DNA from: Symbiodinium natans
Lineage: Eukaryota; Sar; Dinophyceae; Suessiales; Symbiodiniaceae
Length of the DNA: 52,000 bases
NCBI GenBank assembly: GCA_905221605.1
Contig: CAJNDS010002832.1
Span: forward strand, 64,001-116,000
Direction of reading: 5' to 3'
The first letter of the stretch is position 1. The number at the start of each line of letters is the position of its first letter. A program made the position numbers and the translations under genes. The notes beneath the pieces are model-generated. The model searched no databases, was not told the origin of the DNA, and saw nothing but the letters and a program-made list of their open reading frames with translations. Positions 20,169 through 31,895 of the stretch are shown here, one piece after another.

Positions 20169-22232
20169 TTGCATCCACCGGCTCTTCAGATTTGCTGTAA
20201 TGCCAGGTTGAACCTCCAGAGCCTTGGGTGAAGCAGCAGTCACGACGAGATCCGAACATCTCCTTCTATTGGACCGGGAGGGATTACCTTAAATCTATGA
20301 GATGAGTCTCTGTGACTGAGATCTAAAGTAGTCTTGCTTTATCCGAATTTCCCGAGATCAGCCAATGCATTCTAGGTCCAGCCCTGCAACGTGCACCTAC
20401 TTGCAACTCGTATAAGACTGGTATGAGACTTCGCTGGGCTTTTGATGTGTTTACGTGGAAGTGCAAGTCAACGGTGCGTCCTGCAGCTTGTACTCCCCAC
20501 GTATGCCAGCCCCCTCCCCCCCCCTCCCTGCCCAATTGGCTGCTTCCGATGCAAAGAAAACGTGGCACGACCACGCTCCGCGCGCCCTGCGACAGTGGCA
20601 TGACCAGCAACAGTGTGTGCGTGTGTGTGCCGCAGGGACAGAGGTAGTAGTTGACTCGCCATACGAATAACAATAGTAGTTGCTGAAGACTTCAGCCGTA
20701 GAAGTGCTCATAACAATAGCGGCACCTCCTTGAAGCCTGCCGCAATGATCTTGCGCCCTCTTTAGTGTTGCCCCCCCCCCCAGAACAGTCGAAAGCTGTT
20801 GTTGTCCCGCGTGACACGGCTCACGGGATGTTTATGGTCTTAAACGGGAGGAGTTCAACTAGATGAGTTTAAGAGGCACAGCGGGGCCCGGCAATTGATT
20901 TTACAGGCGCGCCGCGCGGAATTTTCTTACGACCGAGTCTCGAATAGCCCAGCCAATGTGACTTTATAGAGGCGGGCCCCACTAAAGCAGGGTCCAACAT
21001 TGCCCACCACGACGCGCCTCGTGCGAAGGGCCCGTGCGCCCGAGCCCACATGCCCGTGCCAGGGGTGTCCATATATGCTGCTTCATCGCCCTTGTTCATA
21101 AGCCGCGCTCTCTTGCTGCTTTGGATGTTAAATTTTGGTGTGCCAGGAACCCAGTCACGGGTCAGACATCGTTGGTGAAGCCGGAACTGTGAGCAACTCA
21201 AGTGTGCTAAATTTGCGGTGAGCTCCGCAAAGTGCTTGTACAAATGCTTGGTTCTCTCAGCTGAGACTTAAGCCTTTGTAGGCCACAAAAAACCTTATCA
21301 GGCTCATGCACAATGCGTTGTATATGTAGTGGGGGGGTCATTGTAGTTATCACACAAGAGACCCTTATACAGTACCATGCTCGTGCAGCTGAGCGCCCCA
21401 CCGAATTGTTCTCCTGGGCTCCCAAGACCAGTGCCGTGCGCATCTGGTTCGGAGAAGCTGCCCCTGAATGAGGCAAAGAGACATTGCCGTCAAGACTTTG
21501 AAGAGAGGAAGGATGAGATGAAAAGGGTGTTCCGGGGAGGGCTTTGCGGACAGCGTGCACCTGGTTTCAGCAACCTGCCGGCATTCCGCGCCGTTGAAGC
21601 TGTTTCCCTGCTCAAGGGGCCATGGGAAACGTGTGCCTCTGACAGTACTTCTGAGGAGGCTGTGTGAGTTTCGTGCTGGTCAGAGTTTACATGCTATGAA
21701 CGGCTATAAGCATGAGTCAACTATTGATGAAAGGCCGATGCCAGACACATAACGAACTGTCCTCGAGAAGCCGGGAAAGGAATCTAGCACAGCCGTGGTC
21801 CGGCAACCCTGGTGTCCACCCTGCGGAAAGCAGGTACTTAAAGGCTACGACGTGCCTTTAGCAGAAGCCGACATGTCCCCGTGAATTGCTCGCCTCGCTC
21901 TTGTTGCTTGCCAGCATTTGGTGAATTTTATAAGCGGCTACAGGGCATACAAAAAGGCCAGACATATCTCCAAGTTGCAAGTTGCAAGCTCATTCAACAA
22001 GGGTTGCAAGGGAGCTGCCGAGGGACGCAAGGGAGAGACAGGCCAAAAGAAAAACAGCTTAACAAGGACCCCGGAGCCATGGGTTCAGTAGGGCCTCAGT
22101 AGGGCACCAGGCATAGACATGACCCTGAAGATGGTGCTGAGGGGGGGCCCTTTGACACAGAACCTAGTCCGACTAATCTGTGGCAGTCTCGGCTTGGTAG
22201 AGTCCCTTCAGGAATTCGAGGTCGGAAAGTTG

Positions 22233-22235
<3 letters not shown>
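20169..22235. other. Spacer, no gene supported
   Basis: About 2 kb with overlapping open frames on both strands, none with a recognisable domain. Poly-C runs occur at about 20511-20525 and 20769-20780. Confidence 0.4.

Positions 22236-22281
<46 letters not shown>
22234..22281 (+). repeat. (TG)n microsatellite
   Basis: About 46 bases of GT followed by a T run. Confidence 0.95.
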
Positions 22282-22282
<1 letters not shown>

Positions 22283-22977
22283 TTTTTTTTTGCTGTCGGT
22301 GTACTTGTTTTGTTTCTTTTGACTGCCGTTCAACTGTAATGAAGTATCTCCATTCTCAAGTGTGTGTGGCCTGGCCTGTCGGAGCCTCCCACATGAGACT
22401 TCGCATTGCTATACAATTTTGCACAACTCAGCTTCAATCTGGGGGAGGGGTAGATGCACTGAAGGAATAACATGGGCCGGCGATCTGAATTTGACACCGC
22501 TAGTCTCTGCATATCTGGAGTTGGCAAGACGCGAAGAACGAATTCGGTTTACTGGTGTCGTCGTGGCATGGGTGCATGATACTTCGCGGGTGGCTTGCTG
22601 ACCTGGGACGAATCCTTTGGGTAGCAAGCCAACAACAGGCCCACGAGGCTCTCTTGCCCTACCATGCCGAGGGCACCGTGCCCGATTACCACGCTCTTAA
22701 CGGATGCCGTGAGGTGGAGTTAGTACTGAAGCAAAAAGAACCAAGAAAAGAAACAAGTTCGAAACAAACAAGAAGAGGTGTATGAGAACTTGAATGATGT
22801 CGAGCAAAGCTGAGTAAGATGTTTCTAAGACCCACGAATTTCTATGTCGAGTCGCGTCTTGTGCTGCTCACGAGCCGCAGCAGCCAAGGACAGCGTAGGG
22901 TGGGTGACAGTGACAGGTGCATGGCACGGCACATTCGCACGGTCAACAAGCAGCACAGGGGATGCGCCGGCCAAGCT

Positions 22978-23110
22978 CAATAAAATAGCCGCGCCTGCAT
23001 TGCTGTTCTGCGCCGACCAAAGCTCGCGACCACATTTCTGCGCAGCACTGACCAATTAGCTCGCGCCTACATTGCTGTCCAGCACCGACCAATTAGCTCG
23101 CCACATTAGC
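22978..23110. repeat. Small local tandem duplication
   Basis: Related units containing GCGCCTGCATTGCTGTTCTG, then CCGACCAA and AGCTCGC occur about three times. In a spacer. Confidence 0.55.
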
Positions 23111-23255
23111 TCTCTCAACAACGTCGCGCCCTTTCTCTTCGTCGCAGCATGCGCCAAGGGAAGAAGGGTGGCCGTGCTCGGCTCGCAGTGTGTGAAGGGA
23201 AGTGCTTTTTCTCACTGTTTTCAGACCTCGGTCTCCGTCTGCCTCTCCCTCACAG

Positions 23256-23509
23256 GCGCTGCAGAAGCATGGCCTGCACGAAGGGTACCGGCCGCTCCTT
23301 CCCGGCGATCGCACCGCGGCATCAAGGCCGCGGGTGGGGGGCCGAGCAGATGTCCGCAGTTCCGCATCCCTGGGGATGGGGAAAGGAGAGCCTTGGATGC
23401 TGTCCCGGCTGTTGCTCGTCTGCTTTTTGCGTGCTGAATTTGTCCGGGCCAGGTGATTTTTCAGCCGTTCCACGCGAGCTTGGAGGAGCTGTACGTAGAA
23501 CTTCTTTGA
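23256..23509 (+). CDS. Unknown protein, last two exons
   Basis: Exon 23256-23318 (ALQKHGLHEGYRPLLPGDRT) follows a CACAG acceptor. Splicing with a GC donor at 23319 and AG at 23452 joins it in phase to 23453-23509 (VIFQPFHASLEELYVELL then TGA). The junction leaves a smooth hydrophobic strand across DRTAVIFQPF. I do not recognise the family, and earlier exons were not found. Unspliced frames through this region look random by comparison. Confidence 0.45.
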
Positions 23510-23874
23510 AAAAGAAGTGCTCCTTCTGCGGGTGCACGATACAGCTTCTTCGCAAAGTATAAGGGCGTGTCCGGGAGCATCGAATGGTCATGCCAGCCTG
23601 CTGTTGACCGGACGTGTTGCCGTGTTGAGGCTCAGCGATCTATAGCATAAAGGCTCCAGGAAGGAAGGAAAGCTACTCCAAACGTGCCGCTCTCAACCAT
23701 CAAAAAGCGTCTAAATTGCAAAGGAATATGGTCTATCGGCGTTTTCTACAGACCTCGAAGTGAGAAACGTCCAAAGATGTCCAAGGACCCAGCACAGGTC
23801 CGAGAGTTTTTTGGGTTGCAGCGGCGGATCATGAGAAGGAGGAGGGACATGGTGGATACAGAAGAATATGGAGG

Positions 23875-24085
23875 AGTTTCAGGCCGCCGTACATGTCTGT
23901 CAAGTTCTCGTACATGGAAGAGTTACTGTGAAGAAGATTGCCGGGCACCGGCTGAAAGATGTCGTCCGTGATGCCCTCAGCTACGATGCGTAGCTCAGGG
24001 TATCGCGGACGATGTCTGTCAGCCGGTGCCTCTACATTGATTCCTCCATGTACGAGAACTTGGCAGACATGCGCCGCGGCCTGAA
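23875..24085. repeat. Large imperfect inverted repeat (hairpin) of coding origin
   Basis: The left arm (about 23877-23985) and the complement of the right arm (about 23991-24083) match over about 90 bases. Examples are GTTCTCGTACATGGA against TCCATGTACGAGAAC, and GCACCGGCTG against CAGCCGGTGC, with only a few bases at the centre. The right arm is coding on + (SSMYENLADMRRGLKL). The left arm read on the opposite strand gives a decayed version (SSMYENLTDMYGGLKLL). Confidence 0.75.
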
Positions 24086-24440
24086 ACTCATCGACGAGGC
24101 TCCGTGGTATGCTGAGGATGCGGAGTAACGCGGGAGCATGCAGAGGAGTTCAGAGCACCCGGGCCTCTTTGGGGCGACCTTACACATTTGGGAAGGACGA
24201 AAGCGTTGAAATCGTGGAGCTCAACGACAGCCATGGGGCCCCAGTTTGCCAGAGGTCCAACTAAAGACGCTGACGGTCCTGATGGTCCTGACGTGTTAGA
24301 GACTGTCTGTGTTTCCTGTTTGGAATCCTTGTTCGCTGATGGTGGACCACCGTCGTGGACGCTCTCTTTGCTTTCTTGCAGATACCAGAAGCCTTTGGAC
24401 GGCGGCTATCGCGACCTGCAGTTGACCTTGCACGTTGCAG
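24012..24440 (+). CDS. RelA/SpoT-fold-like protein, partial exons
   Basis: The first piece, 24012-24128, reads CLYIDSSMYENLADMRRGL, then KLIDEAPWYAEDAE. A second at about 24205-24230 reads VEIVELND. A third from about 24382 to 24440 reads YQKPLDGGYRDLQLTLHVAG. Together they resemble a nucleotidyltransferase-like segment in which a short-helix block is followed by [VL]-x-x-x-x-[DN]-R-x-x-P-x-x-G-Y-R-D-[IVL], the GYRxLH-like signature of RelA/SpoT-fold proteins. Assignment is tentative: catalytic residues are not all visible and exon limits are approximate. The 5' part overlaps the inverted repeat, so the locus is rearranged and may be broken. Confidence 0.35.
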
Positions 24441-25640
24441 GCGTGTCAGAGATCCGCGTTTTGGCCGAGTGCACCCCTATAGTTGATACAGGATGACCAG
24501 TTGCGAGCATAGCGGCATGGCGAATACCGTGCCCCCCTAAAACGACTCCATGCGAGGCGTGGTTTGGTGCGACGCTGTTGCTTGTCAAAAGCGGACGTCC
24601 AGCAGTAGCCACAGCTCCGCCTCAAGTTGGTTTCAGCTGCTCCGAGATCTGAGCTTCTCTGCCCTAGTCGGTCGCATGGAGGGAAGAGGCTGAGGGAAGC
24701 GAAAACCTGCGCTCAGACTCTGCGGAATGTGCAGGGTTTTGGCATCGGCATCGATTTCAGGTTGAGCGCGACAGCCAGCACACAGCGCAGCAAAAGCTCA
24801 TGTTGTGTCCCTGGTTTGTCCGGCTCGCAGCATTTCAGCATGGGAACAACAAAGCATGCGTAAACATCTTGCAGCACCACTGTTGCGACGCACCAACAAA
24901 CTGGCATCATCACAAGGCGCCCGTGCAACAATGTGACAGGGCAAGTTGTTACCAATAGGGTTTTGAGAGCATGTGGGCACGGTTTCAGCTGTTCACATGT
25001 TGAGCCGCGCTTGGATTTCACGAGCATTGTGCACAGAGCTTTCCAGAGCACCACCTTCGTGGCTCCTGCCAAGGCCGGGTTTGGGGTCTGAGAATCAGAG
25101 AGTTTGCGCCATCCTTTGCGCATGCCTTGACGTTCCAAGCGACGGAAAGGGGTGTTAAAAAATGGCCGGTGCTCAAGCCGATGTTCTCTTTGCCTCAGCT
25201 GGACCGTGGCCGACACGTTCGAGGTAAAACTCAGATGAGTACTGAATTGGGCGAGGGGTGGGGGGGAAGGGGGTGGGTAGCATTGGGTAGCTATGCCTCG
25301 GCTGGACTTAGAAGCCCTTCTGCGACGCTTCCGCGAGCTCATTATTTTGTGAGCCCAAGAGTTCGCTTCCGTGAGTACAACATTGCAAAATACAGGTCGG
25401 AACGTGCATCGTTTCTTTTTTCGGGTGTGGGATGTCAGACGTTGGTGTGGATCTGAGATGCTTGGTTCAATAAAGAGCACATGAGAATGAAACACTTGGC
25501 TTCAAGCCGGTGTTCTGTTTGCCTCAACTGCCACTGGGCTGTAGCCTGCGATCTGTGTGTCTGGCTAGCTGGCTAGGTGTGTGTTGTTTTTGGAGGTGCG
25601 GCGGCGCATATAAAATAGGGCGATGCAACTCCAACCGTCC
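24441..25640. other. Spacer, no gene supported
   Basis: A long minus-strand frame crosses this stretch, but its composition is unlike the recognised genes. A short word (CAAGCCG[AG]TGTTCT then TTTGCCTCA) repeats at 25175-25198 and 25503-25526, with a weaker match at 28518-28540. Confidence 0.4.
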
Positions 25641-25643
25641 TCT

Positions 25644-25644
<1 letters not shown>

Positions 25645-25702
<58 letters not shown>

Positions 25703-25709
25703 GAGAGAG

Positions 25710-25753
<44 letters not shown>

Positions 25754-25833
25754 GAGAGAGAGGAGAGAGAGGAGAGAGAGGAGAGAGAGGAGAGAGAGGA
25801 GAGAGCGGAGAGAGAGGAGAGAGAGGAGAGAGC
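25645..25833 (+). repeat. (GA)n microsatellite, about 190 bases
   Basis: Long GA tract with regular GGAGAGA interruptions in its second half. It yields Arg-Glu frames on + and Ser-Leu frames on -, all artificial. Confidence 0.95.
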
Positions 25834-26134
25834 CGAGGTCCGAGAGCCTGGTGTCCTGGGCTCTTTGGCAGCAGATAGTTAGCATCTGATGGCATCATCA
25901 TGAATTGTCCTGGATGTTGTCGTTTCAGCTATCAGCCATCGCTGGCAAGCCAAAGTCCTCACAATTAGGCGGCCGGGACGTGGAGCCGGCTGCTCAGCGC
26001 GGGAAGAGACACCGCCACACAGAGCGCGCAGTGGAGAGTAGCAGAGCACGGAGTGACGGTGACCTGTCAGCTTATGCTCGAGTATCCCCCCCCCCCCCCG
26101 AAGGCAGCTGGTTCTGCTGTCCTAGAAAAGTCGC

Positions 26135-27547
26135 ATGGCCGAGGTTGAGGCGCCCCGTGATGTCGAGGCTCCTGGGGCTCCTGGGGCCCCTGGGGCTCCT
26201 GGGACTCCTGCTCCATGGAGTCCAGAGAGTTCGGGTCCATGGAGTCCACAGAGCTCGGACACCAGCATTGCCAACAAAGCGGAGAAGAACGAAAGTTCCT
26301 TCTCCACTTCCTTGCTGAACCTCACCAAGAACATCATTGGCGCGGGCCTGCTCTCGTTGCCGCTGGCGGTTCGGGACGCCGGGATGATCCCCTACCTTCT
26401 GAGCGTCACGTTGCTGGGGGTGCTGAATGCCTTCACCTTCTTCCTCTTGGGCTGGTGCAGCGCAGTTGTGGGAGCGAGCACCTTCGGGGAGCTTTGTGCC
26501 AAGTCCTTTAGTCCCAGGGTTGCCTTGGTGGCGAACCTCGCAGTTCTCCTGAACAACAGCATGTGCTGCCTGGCCTACTGTGTCCTGATTGGGGACTTCT
26601 TCTCCGAGGCTTTGTCGGGCCTGCTGCCAGGTTGCACCATCCTCCACGGAAGAGCAGAGAACCTATGCATCATTGGCGCTCTGCTGTTAGTGCCCTTGTC
26701 CTTGGTGACGAACCTGGCGCTTCTTCGATACGCATCCCTGGCAGGCTTGGGGGTTACGGCCTACGTCTTCGCGCTGCTGCTGAAGGATTTCGTCACCTTG
26801 TCAGACTGGACCACCTCTGGCCCACTCCTGAACAACGTTGCCCCGCTACGACCAGACTTCTTCAAGACAATGGCACTGATTGGAAGTGCCTTCATGGCCC
26901 ACTACAACGCACCAAAGTACTACGCTCAACTGAAGGACCGGTCGGTTCGGAAGTTCGAGATGCTGGTCTGCTTGGCATACGGTCTCGCTTGGCTTGTCTT
27001 CGTGGCCTTCGGCATGTTTGGCTTCGCCCTCTTTGGCTTCCAGGCGGACGGCAACATCTTGAACAACTACAGCTTCACCCCCGAGGTGTTGGTGGCTTGG
27101 CTGAGCATGGGCTTCTCTGTTGTCTTCACGTACCCCCTGGTCTTTGGCAGCTTTCGGGACTCTTCTGGCTTGCTCCTACGCAATCTCTTCGAAGTGTCAG
27201 AGGACTCCACCCAGTTTCGTGTGGTTTTTACATGCCTGGGCGTGGCCTTCACCGTCCTTGGGGGCGTTGCCTTCAGTGACGTGGCGCTGGTCAATGGCCT
27301 GAAAGGTGCCATCCTCAGCCCGTGCCTGGCCTTCATCTACCCAGCGGCGATACTTCTCAGGACCCGAAGCAAGTGCATCGATGATAAGGCCCATGAGTCC
27401 CAGGCTCTCAGCTCGCGCCTTTGGCGCCTTTGCTGCTACGGCCTCTTAACCTTCGGCATTGCATTCGGGGCCATGGCCTTGCTGGTCATGTTTTTGTGCA
27501 AGACGGACTTCTCCGCGCTCACAGCGGCCTATCCCGCGCACATCTAA
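26135..27547 (+). CDS. Amino acid/auxin permease family transporter (SLC38/AVT-like)
   Basis: A complete single-exon gene of 470 residues. Residues 1-60 are a cytosolic head with Gly-Ala-Pro repeats (GAPGAPGAPGTP) and SPESSGPWSPQSS-type serine/proline sites. From about residue 65 the AAAP hallmark appears: LLNLTKNIIGAGLLSLPLAV, the first broken helix where substrate and sodium or protons bind in this family. About ten further hydrophobic segments follow, with a conserved-type AHYNAPKYYAQL loop near residue 250. These proteins move neutral or cationic amino acids coupled to H+ or Na+ at the plasma membrane or vacuole; the substrate cannot be told from sequence. The start is chosen because a TCCTAG acceptor at 26120-26125 lies ten bases upstream, fitting spliced-leader addition. 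No introns, unlike the upstream genes. Confidence 0.88.
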   Translation: MAEVEAPRDVEAPGAPGAPGAPGTPAPWSPESSGPWSPQSSDTSIANKAEKNESSFSTSLLNLTKNIIGAGLLSLPLAVRDAGMIPYLLSVTLLGVLNAFTFFLLGWCSAVVGASTFGELCAKSFSPRVALVANLAVLLNNSMCCLAYCVLIGDFFSEALSGLLPGCTILHGRAENLCIIGALLLVPLSLVTNLALLRYASLAGLGVTAYVFALLLKDFVTLSDWTTSGPLLNNVAPLRPDFFKTMALIGSAFMAHYNAPKYYAQLKDRSVRKFEMLVCLAYGLAWLVFVAFGMFGFALFGFQADGNILNNYSFTPEVLVAWLSMGFSVVFTYPLVFGSFRDSSGLLLRNLFEVSEDSTQFRVVFTCLGVAFTVLGGVAFSDVALVNGLKGAILSPCLAFIYPAAILLRTRSKCIDDKAHESQALSSRLWRLCCYGLLTFGIAFGAMALLVMFLCKTDFSALTAAYPAHI

Positions 27548-29254
27548 GTGCAGAATTCAAGATGTTTCAAGCTTCAAGCTCAGGGCGGACACACATCCTT
27601 CCGAGAACGGGAAGTTGGTGCTACGTTCGGGGCTTGAGTACTGCAGGTTTTGATGTGGGCCACCTGTGCCCTCTTATGTACAGCATACAACATGCACCCA
27701 TATGCACCCTGCACGTCTGCTGCCTTGGAAGGACATGCCTCAAAAGCTTGGCTCTGGCTAATTGAGATGTGTACAGAATTGTCTGAATGCATCCTCGAAT
27801 CCGATTGAGGTCGCATCAATACATGTAACTTATCGATTATGGACGTGCGTGCACATGAGTACTTGAGAGCAGATGCCGGAACTGAACCTCTGGTGTCGGA
27901 CAGCGGGAAAAAGATCTGCTAAAGGCTAAAGAGCATGGGTCACACCGTCTGAGATGGGCGGCCCAGACATCTTTATACTTCATACCCTGTCCCAGGCAAG
28001 ATGTTGCCTGGGAGATGAAGGGGCACATTTCGGCGTTTTTAGAAGTTGCCGGCGTCTTAGCTCCGTGCACAGGAAGATGAGCTTTGAAGGCGCAGTCTGC
28101 ATTCATCCCTCTGCTCAAGCCAAGGTTTACACAGAAATTCCCGAGTGCTTCAAGAGCCGGGTGCTTAGCTGTATGTGACCCAAGGAGGTGCAAGAAAGAT
28201 TCGCCAAACAGCTATGGCAGACAGGTTCATGGACAGCCTGTGCAGAGCATCTCTTGTAGTGAGGCAGCTGTGGCAAGAGACTCGCTCTTCTGCACTTTGC
28301 GTGGAGCTGGGTGTTCAGTTTAGCAAGGCCACGCGCCTAGCAAAGGTTATCTGCGACCGTGGCAATGAGGCAGGGGCATGCTCCCGAGTGAAAGTTTTTG
28401 GGATGTTGAGAGCTGGAGCTGCGATCTTCGTCGACGAACTGCATCTTGACATGGCAACCTGGACTTTTTTCATGAAAGCCTTGTAACCACAGTCACCCTA
28501 TGTGGCCTGCCCATGCCTAGCCGGTGTTCTCTTTCCTTCCCCGGCCCAGCTGCTTCGCCAATTCTCGCGTCCTTCGACGCCGAGGCACCTGTCGTTGGTT
28601 GGTAGAGGGCCATCCCCCCCCCCACCCCCGGCTGATGACACAAGAAGCAAATGTTGAGAGCGAGCCTGCTGCTGAGATCTGCTATTGGTGCCTGGGGTGG
28701 CAAGCGTTCCTGAGTTATAGCAGGCTCCAGCGGGCAGCACCGCTTGGGGTGAGCTGAGCCCTCAGTCTCTTTAAATAGACATGTATGTTTTTCAACGCAG
28801 GGGCCTCAATTGTTGCAGCAATGTCAAGACCGTCCGCTTGATGGACTTGCAGCACCACGTCATCATCTTGTGGTATCATGGTGTACCTTGTATTCTAGGC
28901 TAACTCTGCTTGTCGCGCAAGGCTCTTGAGCCAGCGGAAGCCTCATGCGATTTTGGAGTCTTGTAGGAGCAGTCGCAACCAAAGATGGCCAGCCAGGTCG
29001 TTAATACTCGAAGCACTGGAAGAAGACAAGACGTGCAGTTCCAAGCTCATGTCTCTGCTATTCCTTGCCCCATGACTCAGAGGTGCTCTCGCACAATCGC
29101 CCGTTCTGCACACGTCGCTTGAGCATGTCGAATGGAAAGCCCCTGCCGCGGAAGCACGTTTCATGGTGTGAGGAAGACGGAGGAGGTGTGAGGGCAAGAG
29201 AACGGGAATGGGAGGACGACAGAAAACTAGAACACAGGCCCCCTGGGCCAGGAA

Positions 29255-29293
<39 letters not shown>

Positions 29294-29411
29294 TCCTCGG
29301 CGTGCCGAAGGACTTGTAGGCCCAGTCAAAAGTTTCGGGCCGAGCACCACACGACCTGAGTGGGAAAACGTCGTTTCAAACGCGCTCCAAAGCATAATGG
29401 GCAGGGCTTAG
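27548..29411. other. Spacer, no gene supported
   Basis: About 1.9 kb. Open frames on both strands (for example 28175-28486 on +) have no recognisable domain. A C-rich run lies at 28614-28628. Confidence 0.45.
29263..29291 (+). repeat. (GA)n microsatellite
   Basis: About 28 bases of GA. Confidence 0.9.
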
Positions 29412-29420
29412 GATCCCGTC

Positions 29421-29520
29421 AGCTGCAAGAAGGTCCTCGACTTCCTCCCGCCGTTACAGGGTCAAACTTTCGAGGCGTACGACCAGCTCAAGCAAGAAGA
29501 GGCCGAGAAAGACGAAGGCC
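29421..29520 (+). CDS. Orphan exon, coiled-coil-like, unknown
   Basis: After a GTCAG acceptor at 29416-29420, the frame reads CKKVLDFLPPLQGQTFEAYD, then QLKQEEAEKDEG, charged and helix-prone. Exon-like, but no partner exons were recognised. Confidence 0.4.
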
Positions 29521-29747
29521 TTTCGCTGTTGCTTTGCTCTGTCCAGCAAAGCTCATGTTTGGTTTTGTGTTGGAGCTTGTGCTGCGGAAGTAGTGCTTCA
29601 GCCAAGACGGCGGTGAGCTGAGCGATGGAAACTGAGTTTGAGTTTTTCGCCCCTTGTGTAGCAGGAGATCGCAACGCTCAGAAACCAGATCCCGAGGCAT
29701 AGATCAGACGAGACATCAAAATCGCTCGGCGACGCACTACAAAACTG

Positions 29748-29769
29748 GCGGGGGGGGGGGGGGGGGGGG
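29748..29769 (+). repeat. Poly-G run
   Basis: About 20 consecutive G. Likely unstable, and a place to suspect assembly length error. Confidence 0.9.
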
Positions 29770-30242
29770 TGGGTGCTTGAAGCGTCCGCCTTAAACAAGG
29801 GTAGCCTTACTTGTTAATTGTTGAGTACAAATACGTTCTTGTTGCAAAAAGAACGTCATTCTAGGCAAACCCGATGGTGCTCCCAGGTATGCGTGTGCGA
29901 GGAGGCCTCGACCTGAGTGGGTGGGCGGTTTTCTATTTCATATGTCGGTATTGGTACGGTGCCCTGCGAAATCCCTCACAGGCACGGCTCCTTTGGAACC
30001 CCCCCTTGGCAGAGGATAGATTCGAGAAAGCCGTGTAGCAAGCGCGTTCCACCGGCTGGACAAGATTGTCCCAATTCCCCAGACGCCTTGCAAAGCCTAC
30101 AATTGCACGGGTATGAACCAGAAGGCTTCGATGCAGAGTATTGTGTTGACATGCTGAGTTGTTTGTGGTACTTCAGAACTGCCTTCCGTCGTGCTGAGTT
30201 CCGACCCGCGTGAGGTGGCTAGTTGAGTTCAGTTCGCAAGCC

Positions 30243-31895
30243 ATGATTCGCGGCATTTGCATCCTCCTCGCCCTCCGCGGCGGCGCAGCCGAACCCAACA
30301 GCGACGCGGTGCCAACTTGCGCCAAGAAGGGCGTGACCTACGTGAGCGATGTCAAGGGCACGCCAAATTCCGCGTGGCTCTACACCCCGAAGATGTGCCA
30401 GATGGCCTGCTACATTAACCCATCCTGCAAGCATTTCTCGTGGAAGGAGGACTCTTTCCCCGGCGGTGCCTGCAACCTCCTGGGAGAGGATGTGCAGGAG
30501 AAGGTCGATGAGAAGTCGTACAGCGGCCCAAAGGCCTGTGTGGGTGAGGTCCCGGTGAACGCGGCGTCGATGGCGGATGCTGCAAGCAATGTCGGCAACA
30601 CGCTGAACCAATTTGGCAACGATCTTGCCCAGAAGGCAAACGAGGTCGGCAGCCAGTTCAGCAACCAGCTGAATCAGGCCAGTCAGGATCTGGACAAGTT
30701 TGGAAAGGATTTGACCCAGAAGGCCAATCAAGCCACCAGTGACCTGAGCCAGAAGGCCAATGAGTTCCACAACCAGGTCAACCAAGTCGGGCAGGATCTC
30801 GCCCAGCAGGCAAATCAGGCCATGGACGATCTGACCCAGAAGGCCAATCAGGCCAACAGTGATCTGACCCAGCAGACCAAGGATTTCAACAGCAAAGCCA
30901 TCAAGATTCAACAGGATCTCCTCCAGGCCGGAAAGGACTTGAGTCAGAATGCCAATCAGGCCGGCAGCAGCCTGAGCAATGAGCTGAGCCAGAAGGCCAA
31001 GGAGTTCCAGAGCGATGTGAACAAGCTCCGGCAGGAAGTGGGCCAGCAGAAAAATCAGGTTGCAGCGGATCTGACCCAGAAGACCAATGAGGTCAGTGGA
31101 GACCTCAACCAGATGTCAAAGGAGTTCAACAGCCAGGCCAACCAGCTCGGGCAGGATTTGACCCAACAGGCAAATAAGGTTGGCGACGTTCTGACCCAGA
31201 AGGCCAACCAGGCCAGCAGCGACCTGAGCCAGAAGGCGGATGAGCTCAACGATGCCGGCAAGGACCTGACACAGACGGCCCAGGATGCGATGGAGTCCGC
31301 GGGATTGCAGGCCAAGGAGGCCGCCGACCAGATGGGCGACAAGGCCAACGAGATCCTCGGCTCCGCTCCGGGAAGCTCGGGCGGCGGTGGCGACAACACC
31401 ATGACCTACGGCGTGATCGGGGGCATCGCCGGGGCCCTTGCGTTGGCGGGCGGCGCCTACTACTTCATGTCCGGAGATGAGAAGAAGAAAAAGAAGTCCA
31501 AGCGCGCCGTCAGTGTGGACGCAGCGCCCATGATCGAGGAGGCGCCGGAGGTCCCTCAGGTCACCGCGCCACAGGCCTTCCCGCAGCAGTTCCAGAACCA
31601 GGTCCTTTGTGGGGACGAAATGAACCCGAAAAGGTAAACATGTTCGTGGGTTCGGTTCACGTGTGCTCCACAGGTCCAGAACGTGATGGCCTACGCCAAC
31701 CAGCAGATGCAGCAGGCTGCGCCACGGTACTATCAGGTGCCGCAACAGGCCCAGGCCTACCAGACCGCCACCTACCAGCCGACCTACCAGGGCGGCTACC
31801 AGGTGCTGGGGGCCAAAATTTCGGGAGGGCCCCAAAACTCTGCGTCAACCTATACCCATAGCCGAGAGAGAGGTCGGCATCGCACCTGCTTTTGA
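30243..31895 (+). CDS. PAN/11-mer/TM protein, copy A
   Basis: Model join(30243..31601, 31674..31895), 526 residues. Signal peptide MIRGICILLALRGGAA. A six-Cys domain follows (Cys 26, 52, 56, 62, 77, 99; ends SGPKAC), like PAN/Apple domains that bind sugars or proteins. Residues 105-375 are tandem 11-residue amphipathic repeats (type ANQASSDLSQK), as in LEA group 3 or apolipoprotein-like helices. One membrane helix at about 388-409 (GVIGGIAGALALAGGAYYF) is followed by DEKKKKKSKR. The tail is rich in Gln and Tyr (YANQQMQQ, YQTATYQPTYQ). Topology: N-terminus outside or lumenal, tail in the cytosol. The 72-base intron has a GT donor (CAG|GTCCTTTG) and CAG acceptor; if retained, translation stops 17 codons on. 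An in-frame GTG at 30210 is not used because the signal peptide begins at the ATG. The same frame is also open on the minus strand, a by-product of the repeats. Function unknown. Confidence 0.85.

Noticed and set aside
24713-25495. Minus-strand frame of 260 codons
   Set aside because: No domain, mixed composition, and all other genes lie on +. Probably chance.
25510-25901. Arg-Glu and Ser-Leu-rich open frames
   Set aside because: Produced by the GA microsatellite.
30210-30242. In-frame GTG start 11 codons before the array ATG
   Set aside because: The ATG at 30243 begins a normal signal peptide and is conserved in all copies; the upstream codons are part of the conserved leader.
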